The notes beneath the pieces are model-generated. The model made no database searches and had not been told where the DNA came from. It saw only the letters and a program-made list of their open reading frames with translations. Of a DNA stretch of 64,000 nucleotides, positions 8,762 through 16,206 are shown piece after piece (position 1 is the stretch's first letter; each line of letters starts with the position of its first letter). The stretch is taken from positions 84,794-148,793 of the forward strand of contig JAKSRW010000002.1 of assembly GCA_024403355.1 (NCBI GenBank), in the 5' to 3' direction. The translations under genes were made by a program, and so were the position numbers. Source of the DNA: Lachnospiraceae bacterium (GTDB taxonomy: Bacteria; Bacillota; Clostridia; Lachnospirales; Lachnospiraceae).

Positions 8762-9319
8762 ATGCAAAAGAGCACATTGGATAATTTCGAAAGAGCGTTA
8801 TATCGTCTTGATGAGTTACTTGTTGAAACTAACCACGAATCAATAGAAATTAGAGCACTTGGCGGATTTGCCATGATGTATTATGGTGTTCGCGAAAATG
8901 GATATACTATAGATATTGACTCATTGACTCCTGATTATGATTCAAAAGTTCTTGAACTTATCAAACAGGTAGGCGCTGAGCTTAATATGGAGTATGACTG
9001 GTTGAATACTGACGTTTCAATGCTTGATGGTTTCTTAAATATATTAGCAAACAAGATTACTTGGAATAAATCTGAGTATACATTTAAAAGAATTAATTTA
9101 TTAGTTGCGGATATGATTGGACTTTTACAGTCAAAGGTTAAAGCCGTCAATGATGGGGGAATAGTTCCCAGAATAACTGATAAAAAAGACTTGGTTTCTA
9201 TTTTGAAAAAGATATCAGTTAACGACATTTATGAATTGAATGCAAATGATAAATGTAGATTTATTGAAACTGACTATCCAAGATGTTATGAATACTTAAC
9301 GGTTATTGGTAGCTGGTAA
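8762..9319 (+). CDS. predicted nucleotidyltransferase-fold protein (AbiEii/DUF6036-like)
   Basis: 185 aa. ALGGFAMMYYG (Gly34-Gly35) followed by YTIDIDSL (Asp51, Asp53) matches the G-G...D-x-D signature of minimal nucleotidyltransferases such as the AbiEii/DUF6036 group. Members of that group often act as toxins in two-gene modules with a small upstream partner; here a 105-aa gene fills that place. The ATG at 8762 is about 13 nt after GAAGGG, with a second out-of-frame ATG at 8752. A terminator follows at 9380. Toxin activity is inferred from family and layout, not shown. Confidence 0.6.
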   Translation: MQKSTLDNFERALYRLDELLVETNHESIEIRALGGFAMMYYGVRENGYTIDIDSLTPDYDSKVLELIKQVGAELNMEYDWLNTDVSMLDGFLNILANKITWNKSEYTFKRINLLVADMIGLLQSKVKAVNDGGIVPRITDKKDLVSILKKISVNDIYELNANDKCRFIETDYPRCYEYLTVIGSW

Positions 9320-9379
9320 AATTTTTATTAAATAGGAAATATGAATAATATTTTTGTGATAAGTGACTTGATTTAACAG

Positions 9380-9410
9380 GCGTCGGCTCTATGATGGGCT
9401 GGCGCTTTTT
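9380..9410 (+). terminator. terminator of the 8.4-9.3 kb gene pair
   Basis: Stem GCGTCGGCTC (9380-9389) pairs fully, with G-U pairs, to GGGCTGGCGC (9396-9405) around a TATGAT loop and is followed by T5. It ends the + strand pair before the convergent XRE gene. Confidence 0.75.
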
Positions 9411-9427
9411 ATATGTAGAATAAAGCT

Positions 9428-9742
9428 TTATGACTTGTTTGCCAGGTCTTTTACTATAGCGGCAATATTTCGTAGCTGCTCTGCACTAAGTCTTTTGAGA
9501 TTAATGTTTACTTCATGCAGCAGTTCCGGATCCTTTGCATCTACGATAAAAAAATCCTGCGGAGTGATATTTAAAAATTCGCATATATAGAAAAAAGATG
9601 ACATAGAAGGTAATGCTTTTCCTGTTTCAATATTGTTGATATAACCGGGATTCTGCCCTATCGATAAACTCATATCTCTGGCTGAAACGCCTTTGTTAAT
9701 TCTAAGCTCTGCTAGTCTTGAAGGAAATAAATCTTCGTACAT
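9428..9742 (-). CDS. XRE-family transcriptional regulator
   Basis: 104-aa DNA-binding protein. The N-terminal half is a Cro/C1-type helix-turn-helix: RLAELRINKGVSARDMSLSI, GQNPGYINNIETGKALPS and FFYICEFLNITPQDFF. The C-terminal 40 residues (a helical DPELL...LRNIAAIVKDLA segment) probably dimerise. The ATG at 9742 follows GGTGG; an in-frame GTG at 9754 is less well placed. It is divergent from the secreted-protein island, and a palindrome lies between the two promoters. It therefore looks like an autoregulated local repressor. Confidence 0.85.
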   Translation of the reverse strand: MYEDLFPSRLAELRINKGVSARDMSLSIGQNPGYINNIETGKALPSMSSFFYICEFLNITPQDFFIVDAKDPELLHEVNINLKRLSAEQLRNIAAIVKDLANKS

Positions 9743-9764
9743 TATACCCACCACCTTTTATCAT

Positions 9765-9793
9765 ATTATATATGATATTTGTGTCAAAATATT
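9765..9793 (-). promoter_or_regulatory. candidate promoter of the XRE regulator
   Basis: Minus-strand TATAAT reads at 9770-9765, placing a TSS near 9758, just before the GGTGG at 9755-9751. The matching -35 (9793-9788) is weak and lies inside the 9783-9797 palindrome, so repressor binding would block it. Confidence 0.4.
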
Positions 9794-9797
9794 TGAC
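9783..9797. promoter_or_regulatory. operator-like palindrome between divergent promoters
   Basis: GTCAAA-ATA-TTTGAC is a perfect 6-bp inverted repeat. It overlaps the -35 TTGACC of the rightward promoter and the -35 zone of the leftward one. Direct repeats of TGATATTTGT at 9773-9782 and 9804-9813 flank it with a 31-bp period (about three helical turns). The arrangement suits a dimeric XRE repressor. Confidence 0.5.
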
Positions 9798-9821
9798 CCA
9801 AAGTGATATTTGTAGTATAAT
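9793..9821 (+). promoter_or_regulatory. strong candidate promoter for the secreted-protein island
   Basis: TTGACC (9793-9798), exactly 17 bp, then consensus TATAAT (9816-9821). It would drive the decayed DUF6273 gene and the large multidomain gene behind it. Confidence 0.65.
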
Positions 9822-9893
9822 ATCGGAAATAAACTGATATATTGCGTTTGTTTGAGATTGTTAGAATAAATAATTTATGAGGGGGTAAGTATT

Positions 9894-10243
9894 ATGGGGG
9901 TCTTAAAAAATGTTTATGCTGTATTGCTCTTTTGATAGTTGCGATTATATCTATTCCTGCAATACAAAGCCATGCCGCCGGTAAGGCAAAGCTGGAGCTG
10001 GAATTTACCGATGGAAGTAGAAGTATATGGAAAACGGAAGACGAAAAGCTTGAATTGGGTAAGAAGAAATTAGCGTATGTTTATTTCGGGAATTATCCAC
10101 AGACAGAGATAAATTGTTATTATTTCTCGGGCGTATCCTATGATGGAGTTGCAAGGATAATATTTGATCAGTATGATTTTTTAAATAATGATATTGCATT
10201 ATGTCCTGTACTGAAACTAAATATGTCTTCGATAATAGGTTGA
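9894..10243 (+). pseudogene. decayed DUF6273-type secreted protein gene (frameshift plus internal deletion)
   Basis: ATG at 9894 follows GAGGGGG but its frame stops within 14 codons. The other frame continues through a signal-peptide-like stretch (KKCLCCIALLIVAII...SHAAG) into a sequence close to the N-terminus of the intact paralogue at 13828 (FTDGS, LELGKKKLAYVYFG, YPQTEI). One extra G in the G5 run at 9896-9900 would join start and body. About 200 residues of the paralogue's middle are missing, and the copy resumes at the end with CPVLKLNMSSI, matching the paralogue's CPALYLNLSSI. The deletion argues for a remnant; the G-run leaves phase variation or a sequencing slip possible for the frameshift. 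Confidence 0.7.
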
Positions 10244-10271
10244 TGGTTAATAGAAACGGAGGATTATGACT

Positions 10272-13200
10272 ATGAAAAATACGATTTTTAAAAGATTGAT
10301 TTGTTGTTTGGTTGTTTGTGCAATGCTTGTTTCTAACTTTGCCTACCTCGAAAAGGTAAAGGCTGGAAATGATTATCCGGAATTAGTTTACGATTTGATG
10401 GATGACTTTAGTGATTTGGATGATATTACTGAAAATGTGGATTCCTTTTTTTCACAAAATGGAACTGGGGATATGGAAAATAATTATTTTGAATTTTCGG
10501 TAGAAAAAAGCGGGATATTGTTAATTACAGACTATATTCGTTGGAATACGAGGCTTAATAACTTAAATATAGCGGTATATACGTCGAAATCGATGATTAA
10601 TTCGAATCCAATGGTGTTTTCATTTTCTGAAAGTTTATCAGGAAGATATAGTACAAAAAAAGTTTACGCATTCTATTTGAACCCTGGTACTTATTACATT
10701 GGAATAGAAATCGATGGAAACACAATGAACATTCAATCGGATCTGTTCTTTGCAGGTTTTCTTCCATATGAGTCACTATTCTCCGTTAATTCTATTGATT
10801 ATAATGCTGATTTTACGGAAGCAAAGGTTAGCTTTAATTGTCCTAACTCAATTAAGTCTATTACTATGGCTAAGGATGTTGAAGGAAAAACACCAAGTGA
10901 TATTTATACTAAAATTAATTCAGATTTTAATAGAATAACTATTTCGACTAATGAGGTTATTCTTAAGGAGAATGGCGTATATTATGCACGTTATGTGCCG
11001 CGTGTAGATACTTTAGCTGATAATAAGGTATCACTATTGACCTCATTTACTATCGATAATATTGGGAAGCCCATTGTTCCTAAGTCCCTTTCTCTCAATG
11101 AGAGTTCAATTACCCTTTCTGTAGGGGATAAGTTTACATTGGATGCAAAGATTTCTCCTAAGGAGGCTGCTAATGCAAAGCTTACATGGAAATCTAGTTC
11201 AAAGAAAATTGCTACCGTTTCAAAGTCAGGTGTGGTAACAGCGAAAAAAGAGGGAACTTGTAAGATTACTGTAAAAACATCAAATGGTCTGAAAAAGGTT
11301 TGTACAGTAAAGGTTGTAAAAAAAAACGCTCAGGCAGTAACACCGACGGCAACTCCTAAACCGACGGCAACTCCTAAGCCCACCGCAACCCCTAAACCTA
11401 CCGCTACACCTACTCCCAAATCCACTGCAACGCCTACGCCTAAGGCTGAAACTCAATCTGCAGGAATTAATTATGATCGTGATGCTGCGGTTAAATTTGC
11501 CCGTGAAGCCTATGATACAAACTATCAGGCATGTACAAGTTTAGCAAGCTGCTGCTTATATAAGGGTGGTATTCCCCAGAAAGAAAAACTGGCGGTTAAA
11601 ACAACTGATTCAGGCAGCTTTGGATTAAAGGCAAAAATAACTACTGTAGGGGCGTTATACGATTTTTTGATGGACAACGATTATGCTGAAATGGTTGAAC
11701 CGTCATTTGTTTCATCGGATGAGATAAAAAGTAATTCCAAGATTCAGCCCGGTGATATCATTATGGTTAAAGGTGGAAATACCTATTATCATAATGCGGT
11801 AATTTCGTCGGTAGAAACTAATAGTAATGGAAATATCATTGTTAAATTATGTCAGAGAAATGTAAGCAGAAAAGATAAAAAACTGACAAAAACCTGGGCT
11901 TCGAGTTGGAATTCAAATGCTAAAGCTTATATTTTACACATAAAGTATGACTCAAAAAATAGCTCATCTACAGATTCAAATTCTTCAAGTAATAAGGTTG
12001 AGAACATTATAAAGCCTGCCGTAGGTGACAAGACACTTTATTATACAGACTTTACATCGAAGAATTACTATTATTTGGAGGCACTTGACGATATATCGTT
12101 AAGAAACGGTTCTAGTACAAGTGCTTCTAAGACCGGTAAAAAAATCAAAAAAGGTCAGAAAATAGCTGTATCATTTGTTGATAAAGATTCGAGATATGCC
12201 TGGGGAAAATTATCTGATGGTTGCTTTATAATCATTGCGGATTTAAAAGATGATAAGTATTTTAAGATTTTGAACATTACTAAAGAGCAGTTCCCTTTGG
12301 GCAAGTACAAGGCTTTATATGATGTAGCAAAAAAGAACTCAGCCAATATTGACGCAACAAAGAAGGGTTATTATTATCCCGGCGATATAATCAATGTGGT
12401 AGAAGTTACTGCCAACGGCGATTATATATGGGGTAAAACTGCAGATGGTTATTGGACTGCTTTAAGTGAAAAGCAGGGTGAGTTGTATTACCTTTATGAG
12501 GGTGCATCAGATAAGACGGCTGTCGGCAATATCATTAAAGATGAAACATCGAATGGTATATATAAAGTCATTAGTGATGTAAATAGTAATACAAAGAATG
12601 TTGAATTTGAAAAGGTTATTAGTTCTGCTAAAACAGTTATAATTCCGGAGTCATTAAATCTTGATGGTATTACTTATAAGGTTGTGTCAATCGCAGATGG
12701 TGCCTTTAAGGGTGATACAAAACTGACCAGCTTAGAGATAAAGGCACAGGTTGATGAACTTTCGAAGTCAGTACTGGAAGCTTGTACGAGTCTTAAAAAG
12801 TTATCTTTGCCTAATTCATTAAAAACAATATGCGAAAACGCTTTAAAAGATTGCAAATCAATCGAAGAAATTGATTTACCTGACTCAGTAAAGAAGATTG
12901 AGGCTGCAGTTTTTTCGGGCTGTAATAGCCTGAAAAAAGTCAATGCATCAAAGAATTTGAAAAATGTAGACGATGATGCGTTTAAGGATTGTAATAATGC
13001 AGAAGAAATAATCAATGGGTCTAATATTAGCGATGATATAAAGAATAGATTGGAAGCTGCTATTTTATTAGGTAAGGAGGATTTACTTAAAGAGGCCAGA
13101 AACAACCTGGCTAATATGAATGAAACTTCAATCAAGAGGCTTAATTCAATTATTCAGTCGGATATTCAGTCTCAGAAGACTTTTGAGGATAAGATGCAAA

Positions 13201-13775
13201 CTGCGTTAGATTATCTGGTGGAGATAAGAGGTAAAATGCCCTGGACGACTAATGAGAAGGGGTGTACTAAAACCTTTGTAGGCAATCATGGGGACGCATG
13301 TTGTAATTTTTCGAAATATATAAGTAAGCCTTGGTTTATAAATATTTGTAATATTATGTTTGGCTCGAATCCAACAAAAAAAAATCAGGCAAAAGATCCG
13401 GACGAGGTGATTTGGGGCTCATCATGTAAGGGGGGCGCAATTGCTTTGCAGTATTTAGCCTATTGTGCAGTGATAGGAAAAGACACTTGCTTAATTGGTA
13501 AAAAAGTAGAATCCGGAAAATCATTTGATTTCGACTATAATAATGTTAAGACATACTGTAAGGTTGGAGATAATCTTAGACTTGATGAACATCATTCAGT
13601 TATTGTATACAAAATAGATAGAGATGTGCTTACTGTTGTAGATGTTAATACTGAGGCAAATTGTCCTGCTGGAATAAACTCTAACAGTTATATGGGAAAA
13701 CACGAAATAAAATATAGTGGTTATAAAATAATGAGAATTTCTAGACCTCAGCAGTATGGGGAATTAAGCCAATAA
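10272..13775 (+). CDS. large secreted multidomain protein with two predicted cysteine-hydrolase domains
   Basis: 1167 aa, secreted. Order: signal peptide (about 1-30); unassigned beta-rich region; Ig-like BIG2 domain (about 267-351, SLSLNESSITLSVGDKFTL and WKSSSKKIATVSKSGVV); Thr-Pro linker (354-395); amidase-like domain resembling Amidase_6 (YDRDAAVKFAREAY, ACTSLASCCLYKGG with Cys421, YYHNAVIS with His507); two SH3-like stretches; BspA-type leucine-rich repeats (about 785-905); and a C-terminal domain with Cys1052 (GSSCKGGAI), His1107/1108 (DEHHSVIV) and Asp1124/Asn1126 (VVDVN) that reads like a papain-like triad. The ATG at 10272, 9 nt after GGAGG, is better spaced than the one at 10266. 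It probably acts on peptidoglycan or surface peptides; the substrate is unknown. Confidence 0.75.
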   Translation: MKNTIFKRLICCLVVCAMLVSNFAYLEKVKAGNDYPELVYDLMDDFSDLDDITENVDSFFSQNGTGDMENNYFEFSVEKSGILLITDYIRWNTRLNNLNIAVYTSKSMINSNPMVFSFSESLSGRYSTKKVYAFYLNPGTYYIGIEIDGNTMNIQSDLFFAGFLPYESLFSVNSIDYNADFTEAKVSFNCPNSIKSITMAKDVEGKTPSDIYTKINSDFNRITISTNEVILKENGVYYARYVPRVDTLADNKVSLLTSFTIDNIGKPIVPKSLSLNESSITLSVGDKFTLDAKISPKEAANAKLTWKSSSKKIATVSKSGVVTAKKEGTCKITVKTSNGLKKVCTVKVVKKNAQAVTPTATPKPTATPKPTATPKPTATPTPKSTATPTPKAETQSAGINYDRDAAVKFAREAYDTNYQACTSLASCCLYKGGIPQKEKLAVKTTDSGSFGLKAKITTVGALYDFLMDNDYAEMVEPSFVSSDEIKSNSKIQPGDIIMVKGGNTYYHNAVISSVETNSNGNIIVKLCQRNVSRKDKKLTKTWASSWNSNAKAYILHIKYDSKNSSSTDSNSSSNKVENIIKPAVGDKTLYYTDFTSKNYYYLEALDDISLRNGSSTSASKTGKKIKKGQKIAVSFVDKDSRYAWGKLSDGCFIIIADLKDDKYFKILNITKEQFPLGKYKALYDVAKKNSANIDATKKGYYYPGDIINVVEVTANGDYIWGKTADGYWTALSEKQGELYYLYEGASDKTAVGNIIKDETSNGIYKVISDVNSNTKNVEFEKVISSAKTVIIPESLNLDGITYKVVSIADGAFKGDTKLTSLEIKAQVDELSKSVLEACTSLKKLSLPNSLKTICENALKDCKSIEEIDLPDSVKKIEAAVFSGCNSLKKVNASKNLKNVDDDAFKDCNNAEEIINGSNISDDIKNRLEAAILLGKEDLLKEARNNLANMNETSIKRLNSIIQSDIQSQKTFEDKMQTALDYLVEIRGKMPWTTNEKGCTKTFVGNHGDACCNFSKYISKPWFINICNIMFGSNPTKKNQAKDPDEVIWGSSCKGGAIALQYLAYCAVIGKDTCLIGKKVESGKSFDFDYNNVKTYCKVGDNLRLDEHHSVIVYKIDRDVLTVVDVNTEANCPAGINSNSYMGKHEIKYSGYKIMRISRPQQYGELSQ
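11341..11446 (+). repeat. Thr-Pro linker repeat inside the large secreted protein
   Basis: Imperfect 18-bp units encoding T-P-K-P-T-A, about five copies, later drifting to T-P-T-P-K. Codons vary between copies, so this is an old protein linker rather than a fresh DNA expansion. Such linkers usually span the cell wall. Confidence 0.8.
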
Positions 13776-13827
13776 AAGACTTAAAAACGAAAATCAGTAT
13801 AAGTATTAGTAAACGGAGATGTTTTAT

Positions 13828-14802
13828 ATGAAGAAGATATTGTCGGTTTTATTTATAATAATGGCATTTTATATAATGAAAGATGTTCCTGTAAATGTGC
13901 AGGCAGCAACTAAGGCTAAGGTTGTATTTGAATTTACCGATGGAACAAAAAAATCATGGGAAACTGGCAGACCTAAAATAGAATTGGGTAAAAAACTGGC
14001 ATATGTATATTTTGGCAGTTATCCACAGACAGAGATAAAAGGGAAAAAGCTTACAAGTGCTATTAAAAATGCAAAATATAACAAGTATGGAGAAGCAACA
14101 GTAAATGGCGTTAAATATAAGAGAATCTCAAAAGAGGACGCAGCCGCTGTGGTGTACAGTTGGGATCCTTTTGAGAATCCGGATAATCCTGAAGTGAATT
14201 ACGATTGGGAGAATAAAAAATACGCTTATTTTAAGTTTGAGCCAATAAAATGGAAAGTTCTTTCTAATTCAAAAGGTAAAGTTTTCTTGTTCTCTGCATG
14301 TGGCTTAGATGCACAGCAATATAATAATGAATTTGCTAAGATCACTTGGGAATATAGTCCTATTAGAAAATGGATAAGTACTAGTTTTATAAATAATGCA
14401 TTTAATTCATTTGAAAGAAAACTTATAAAAACCGCAAAGCTTGTGAACGCAGACAGCAAATACTATGATACTGAAGGCGGAAATGATACGAAGGACAAGG
14501 TATTCCTTTTATCACATGATGATGTACTTAACCCCAAATACGGTTTTTCTGAAGATGCTTGGAAAGAAGATATAAAAAGACAGTGTACTATAACAGATTA
14601 TGCAAAGGCTATGGGAGTATATACTTTTAACGATGGGCATGGTTTTTACTGGTTACGTTCTCCTGAGTGTGGAGCTAATGCTATAAGTATATATAGCGGT
14701 AATGGACATGTGGGAAATGGAGGTTCACGTGATGTTGGGTATCTCAATTTTGACGCTGTGTGTCCTGCATTGTATCTTAATCTTTCTTCAATTGTTAAAT
14801 AA
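13828..14802 (+). CDS. secreted DUF6273 domain protein
   Basis: 324 aa with a signal peptide (MKKILSVLFIIMAFYIM...VQAA). The body has the marks I associate with DUF6273: YVYFGSYPQTEI, FEPIKWKVLS, FYWLRSPECGAN and the closing VCPALYLNLSSIV. The domain's function is not known; it is common in surface proteins of gut Firmicutes. The ATG at 13828 is 9 nt after CGGAG; an in-frame ATG at 13819 is too close to it. It is the intact paralogue of the remnant at 9894. Its TAA stop is followed in the same frame by a further domain with no start of its own. Confidence 0.75.
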   Translation: MKKILSVLFIIMAFYIMKDVPVNVQAATKAKVVFEFTDGTKKSWETGRPKIELGKKLAYVYFGSYPQTEIKGKKLTSAIKNAKYNKYGEATVNGVKYKRISKEDAAAVVYSWDPFENPDNPEVNYDWENKKYAYFKFEPIKWKVLSNSKGKVFLFSACGLDAQQYNNEFAKITWEYSPIRKWISTSFINNAFNSFERKLIKTAKLVNADSKYYDTEGGNDTKDKVFLLSHDDVLNPKYGFSEDAWKEDIKRQCTITDYAKAMGVYTFNDGHGFYWLRSPECGANAISIYSGNGHVGNGGSRDVGYLNFDAVCPALYLNLSSIVK

Positions 14803-15201
14803 AACAAAGAATATGATGAGTTTATTGATTCAAAGGGTACCTATTTTAAAGTTGATATACCGAAATTCGGAAAAGTGACCATTGAGGGTGTATCGGGTTA
14901 TGGTGAAGGTGAATCTGTAACTTTAACATTAGATGGAAGCTATATTGTATCAGGTATGAAAATTAATGCAGGATACCAGAAGAGTTTGACATCATATTAT
15001 GATAATTCCCGTCCTAAAAAGATTAAGGTCAGCTTTTCAAATGGCAAGAGTCTTACCTATACATTAACTGATGCGATGGAGAAGCAAACAATAGATTTTG
15101 GCTCAGAAATCGAGACCAAATATGTCAAAATTGAGATAGTATCAGTATATAAGGGTAATAAATATAAAGATACTCTGATTTCAGAGATTAAGCTTACCTA
15201 A
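14803..15201 (+). pseudogene. orphan carbohydrate-binding-like domain in frame after the DUF6273 stop
   Basis: 132 codons open in the same frame as the DUF6273 gene directly after its TAA. The sequence (KEYDEFIDSKGTYFKVDIP, then YIVSGMKINAGYQKS, RPKKIKVSFSNG, TKYVKIEIVSVYKG, ISEIKL) looks like a discoidin/NADase-type glycan-binding beta-sandwich. The first usable start would be GTG at 14875 inside the domain, with no ribosome site. It is either a fragment of a lost gene, or the C-terminal domain of the upstream protein cut off by a nonsense change or reached by stop-codon readthrough. Confidence 0.6.
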
Positions 15202-15231
15202 ATTGATATTAATTATGAGGAGTGTGATTTT

Positions 15232-16134
15232 GTGAAAAGAATAATTAAGCTATCTATTGGCTTTTTGATGTTTTTTATGATTTTTTTAATCGGGTTAAAG
15301 GTGAACTTTGCAAATGCAAAGCAGAGTGTTCCTTCATTAACTGTAAGATATGGTGATATATGGGATTTAGAGCCGGGCTCAAGAAAATCATTCTCGTTTT
15401 CTTATGATTTTAATGGTGACAAAAAGGCTGATAAGGCTACATTTACTTTTGAATGTCTGGAGAATGATGAAATTTTGCCCAGATATAAATTAACAGCAAA
15501 AATAAATAATAAAAGCATCATGTCAGAAGAAGTTATTTTTTATTATCAGTCAGGGAGCATGGTCTTTACGGTGTTTGACTTGAATCCGGGCGACAAATAT
15601 TCAGAACTGATGATTAGGGATGAAACACACGATGATCCCGGTTCTTATGGACCATACTATATTTATCGTTATGACGGAAAAACCGGAAAACTTATGCATA
15701 AATTTGGTACGTATAAAGGTTATTGGGTAGAAACGGCAAAGCAGAAAAATAATGATAAATTGCAGGTAAATGTCTGTGTGGATGTAGCCGGTGTAGGTTT
15801 ACTAAATATTTATGGAGACATGAAGCTTGCTTCTTCCGGTGAGGATATACTTTTGCGTGCTTCTGATGGTGTATATAAGGTAAAGAATTCCAGTTATGCT
15901 TCGTATGAGTTTTTAAGTTCAAAACCTATTTATAAAACTGCTGCATGTAAAATAAAAATCGCTACTACAAAAAAATACGACACAGGTTTAGTTACAAAAT
16001 TAAAAACAAGAAAGTCAGACAATCGGCCTACACACATTTATGTAGAAATGGATAATGGAAAAAAAGGCTGGATTAAATTACCTGCATCATTTGGCGGTGA
16101 ATATTTCCTGAGTGGTGGAATCCTTGCAGGATAA
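15232..16134 (+). CDS. secreted protein of unknown function
   Basis: 300 aa with a clear signal peptide (KRIIKLSIGFLMFFMIFLIG...NAKA-like cleavage region). NGDKKADKATF resembles the N-G-D-G-x-x-D loops of VCBS/FG-GAP repeats, but only one copy is seen; the last 90 residues (CKIKIATTKKYDTGLV...GKKGWIKL) look SH3-like. The start is a GTG with GAGGAG 9 nt upstream. It lies between the DUF6273 genes and the zinc-ribbon gene, so it probably belongs to the same surface programme. I do not recognise the family. Confidence 0.65.
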   Translation: MKRIIKLSIGFLMFFMIFLIGLKVNFANAKQSVPSLTVRYGDIWDLEPGSRKSFSFSYDFNGDKKADKATFTFECLENDEILPRYKLTAKINNKSIMSEEVIFYYQSGSMVFTVFDLNPGDKYSELMIRDETHDDPGSYGPYYIYRYDGKTGKLMHKFGTYKGYWVETAKQKNNDKLQVNVCVDVAGVGLLNIYGDMKLASSGEDILLRASDGVYKVKNSSYASYEFLSSKPIYKTAACKIKIATTKKYDTGLVTKLKTRKSDNRPTHIYVEMDNGKKGWIKLPASFGGEYFLSGGILAG

Positions 16135-16152
16135 ATAATAATAAAAGCATTA

Positions 16153-16188
16153 TTCGGCCCTATTCTGATTTTGCGGAATAGGGCCGAA
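16153..16188 (+). promoter_or_regulatory. long perfect hairpin in the leader of the zinc-ribbon gene
   Basis: TTCGGCCCTATTC and GAATAGGGCCGAA form a perfect 13-bp stem around a 10-nt loop. It ends 8 nt before the ribosome site at 16196 and has no T-tract. It could be a terminator of the previous gene lacking a tail, an RNA-stability element, or a translational control hairpin. Confidence 0.6.
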
Positions 16189-16206
16189 ACTGATGGAGGC
16201 AGGTAT

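Noticed and set aside
11341..11446. CRISPR-like short repeats
   Set aside because: Units are in frame, encode a Thr-Pro linker, and have no unique spacers.
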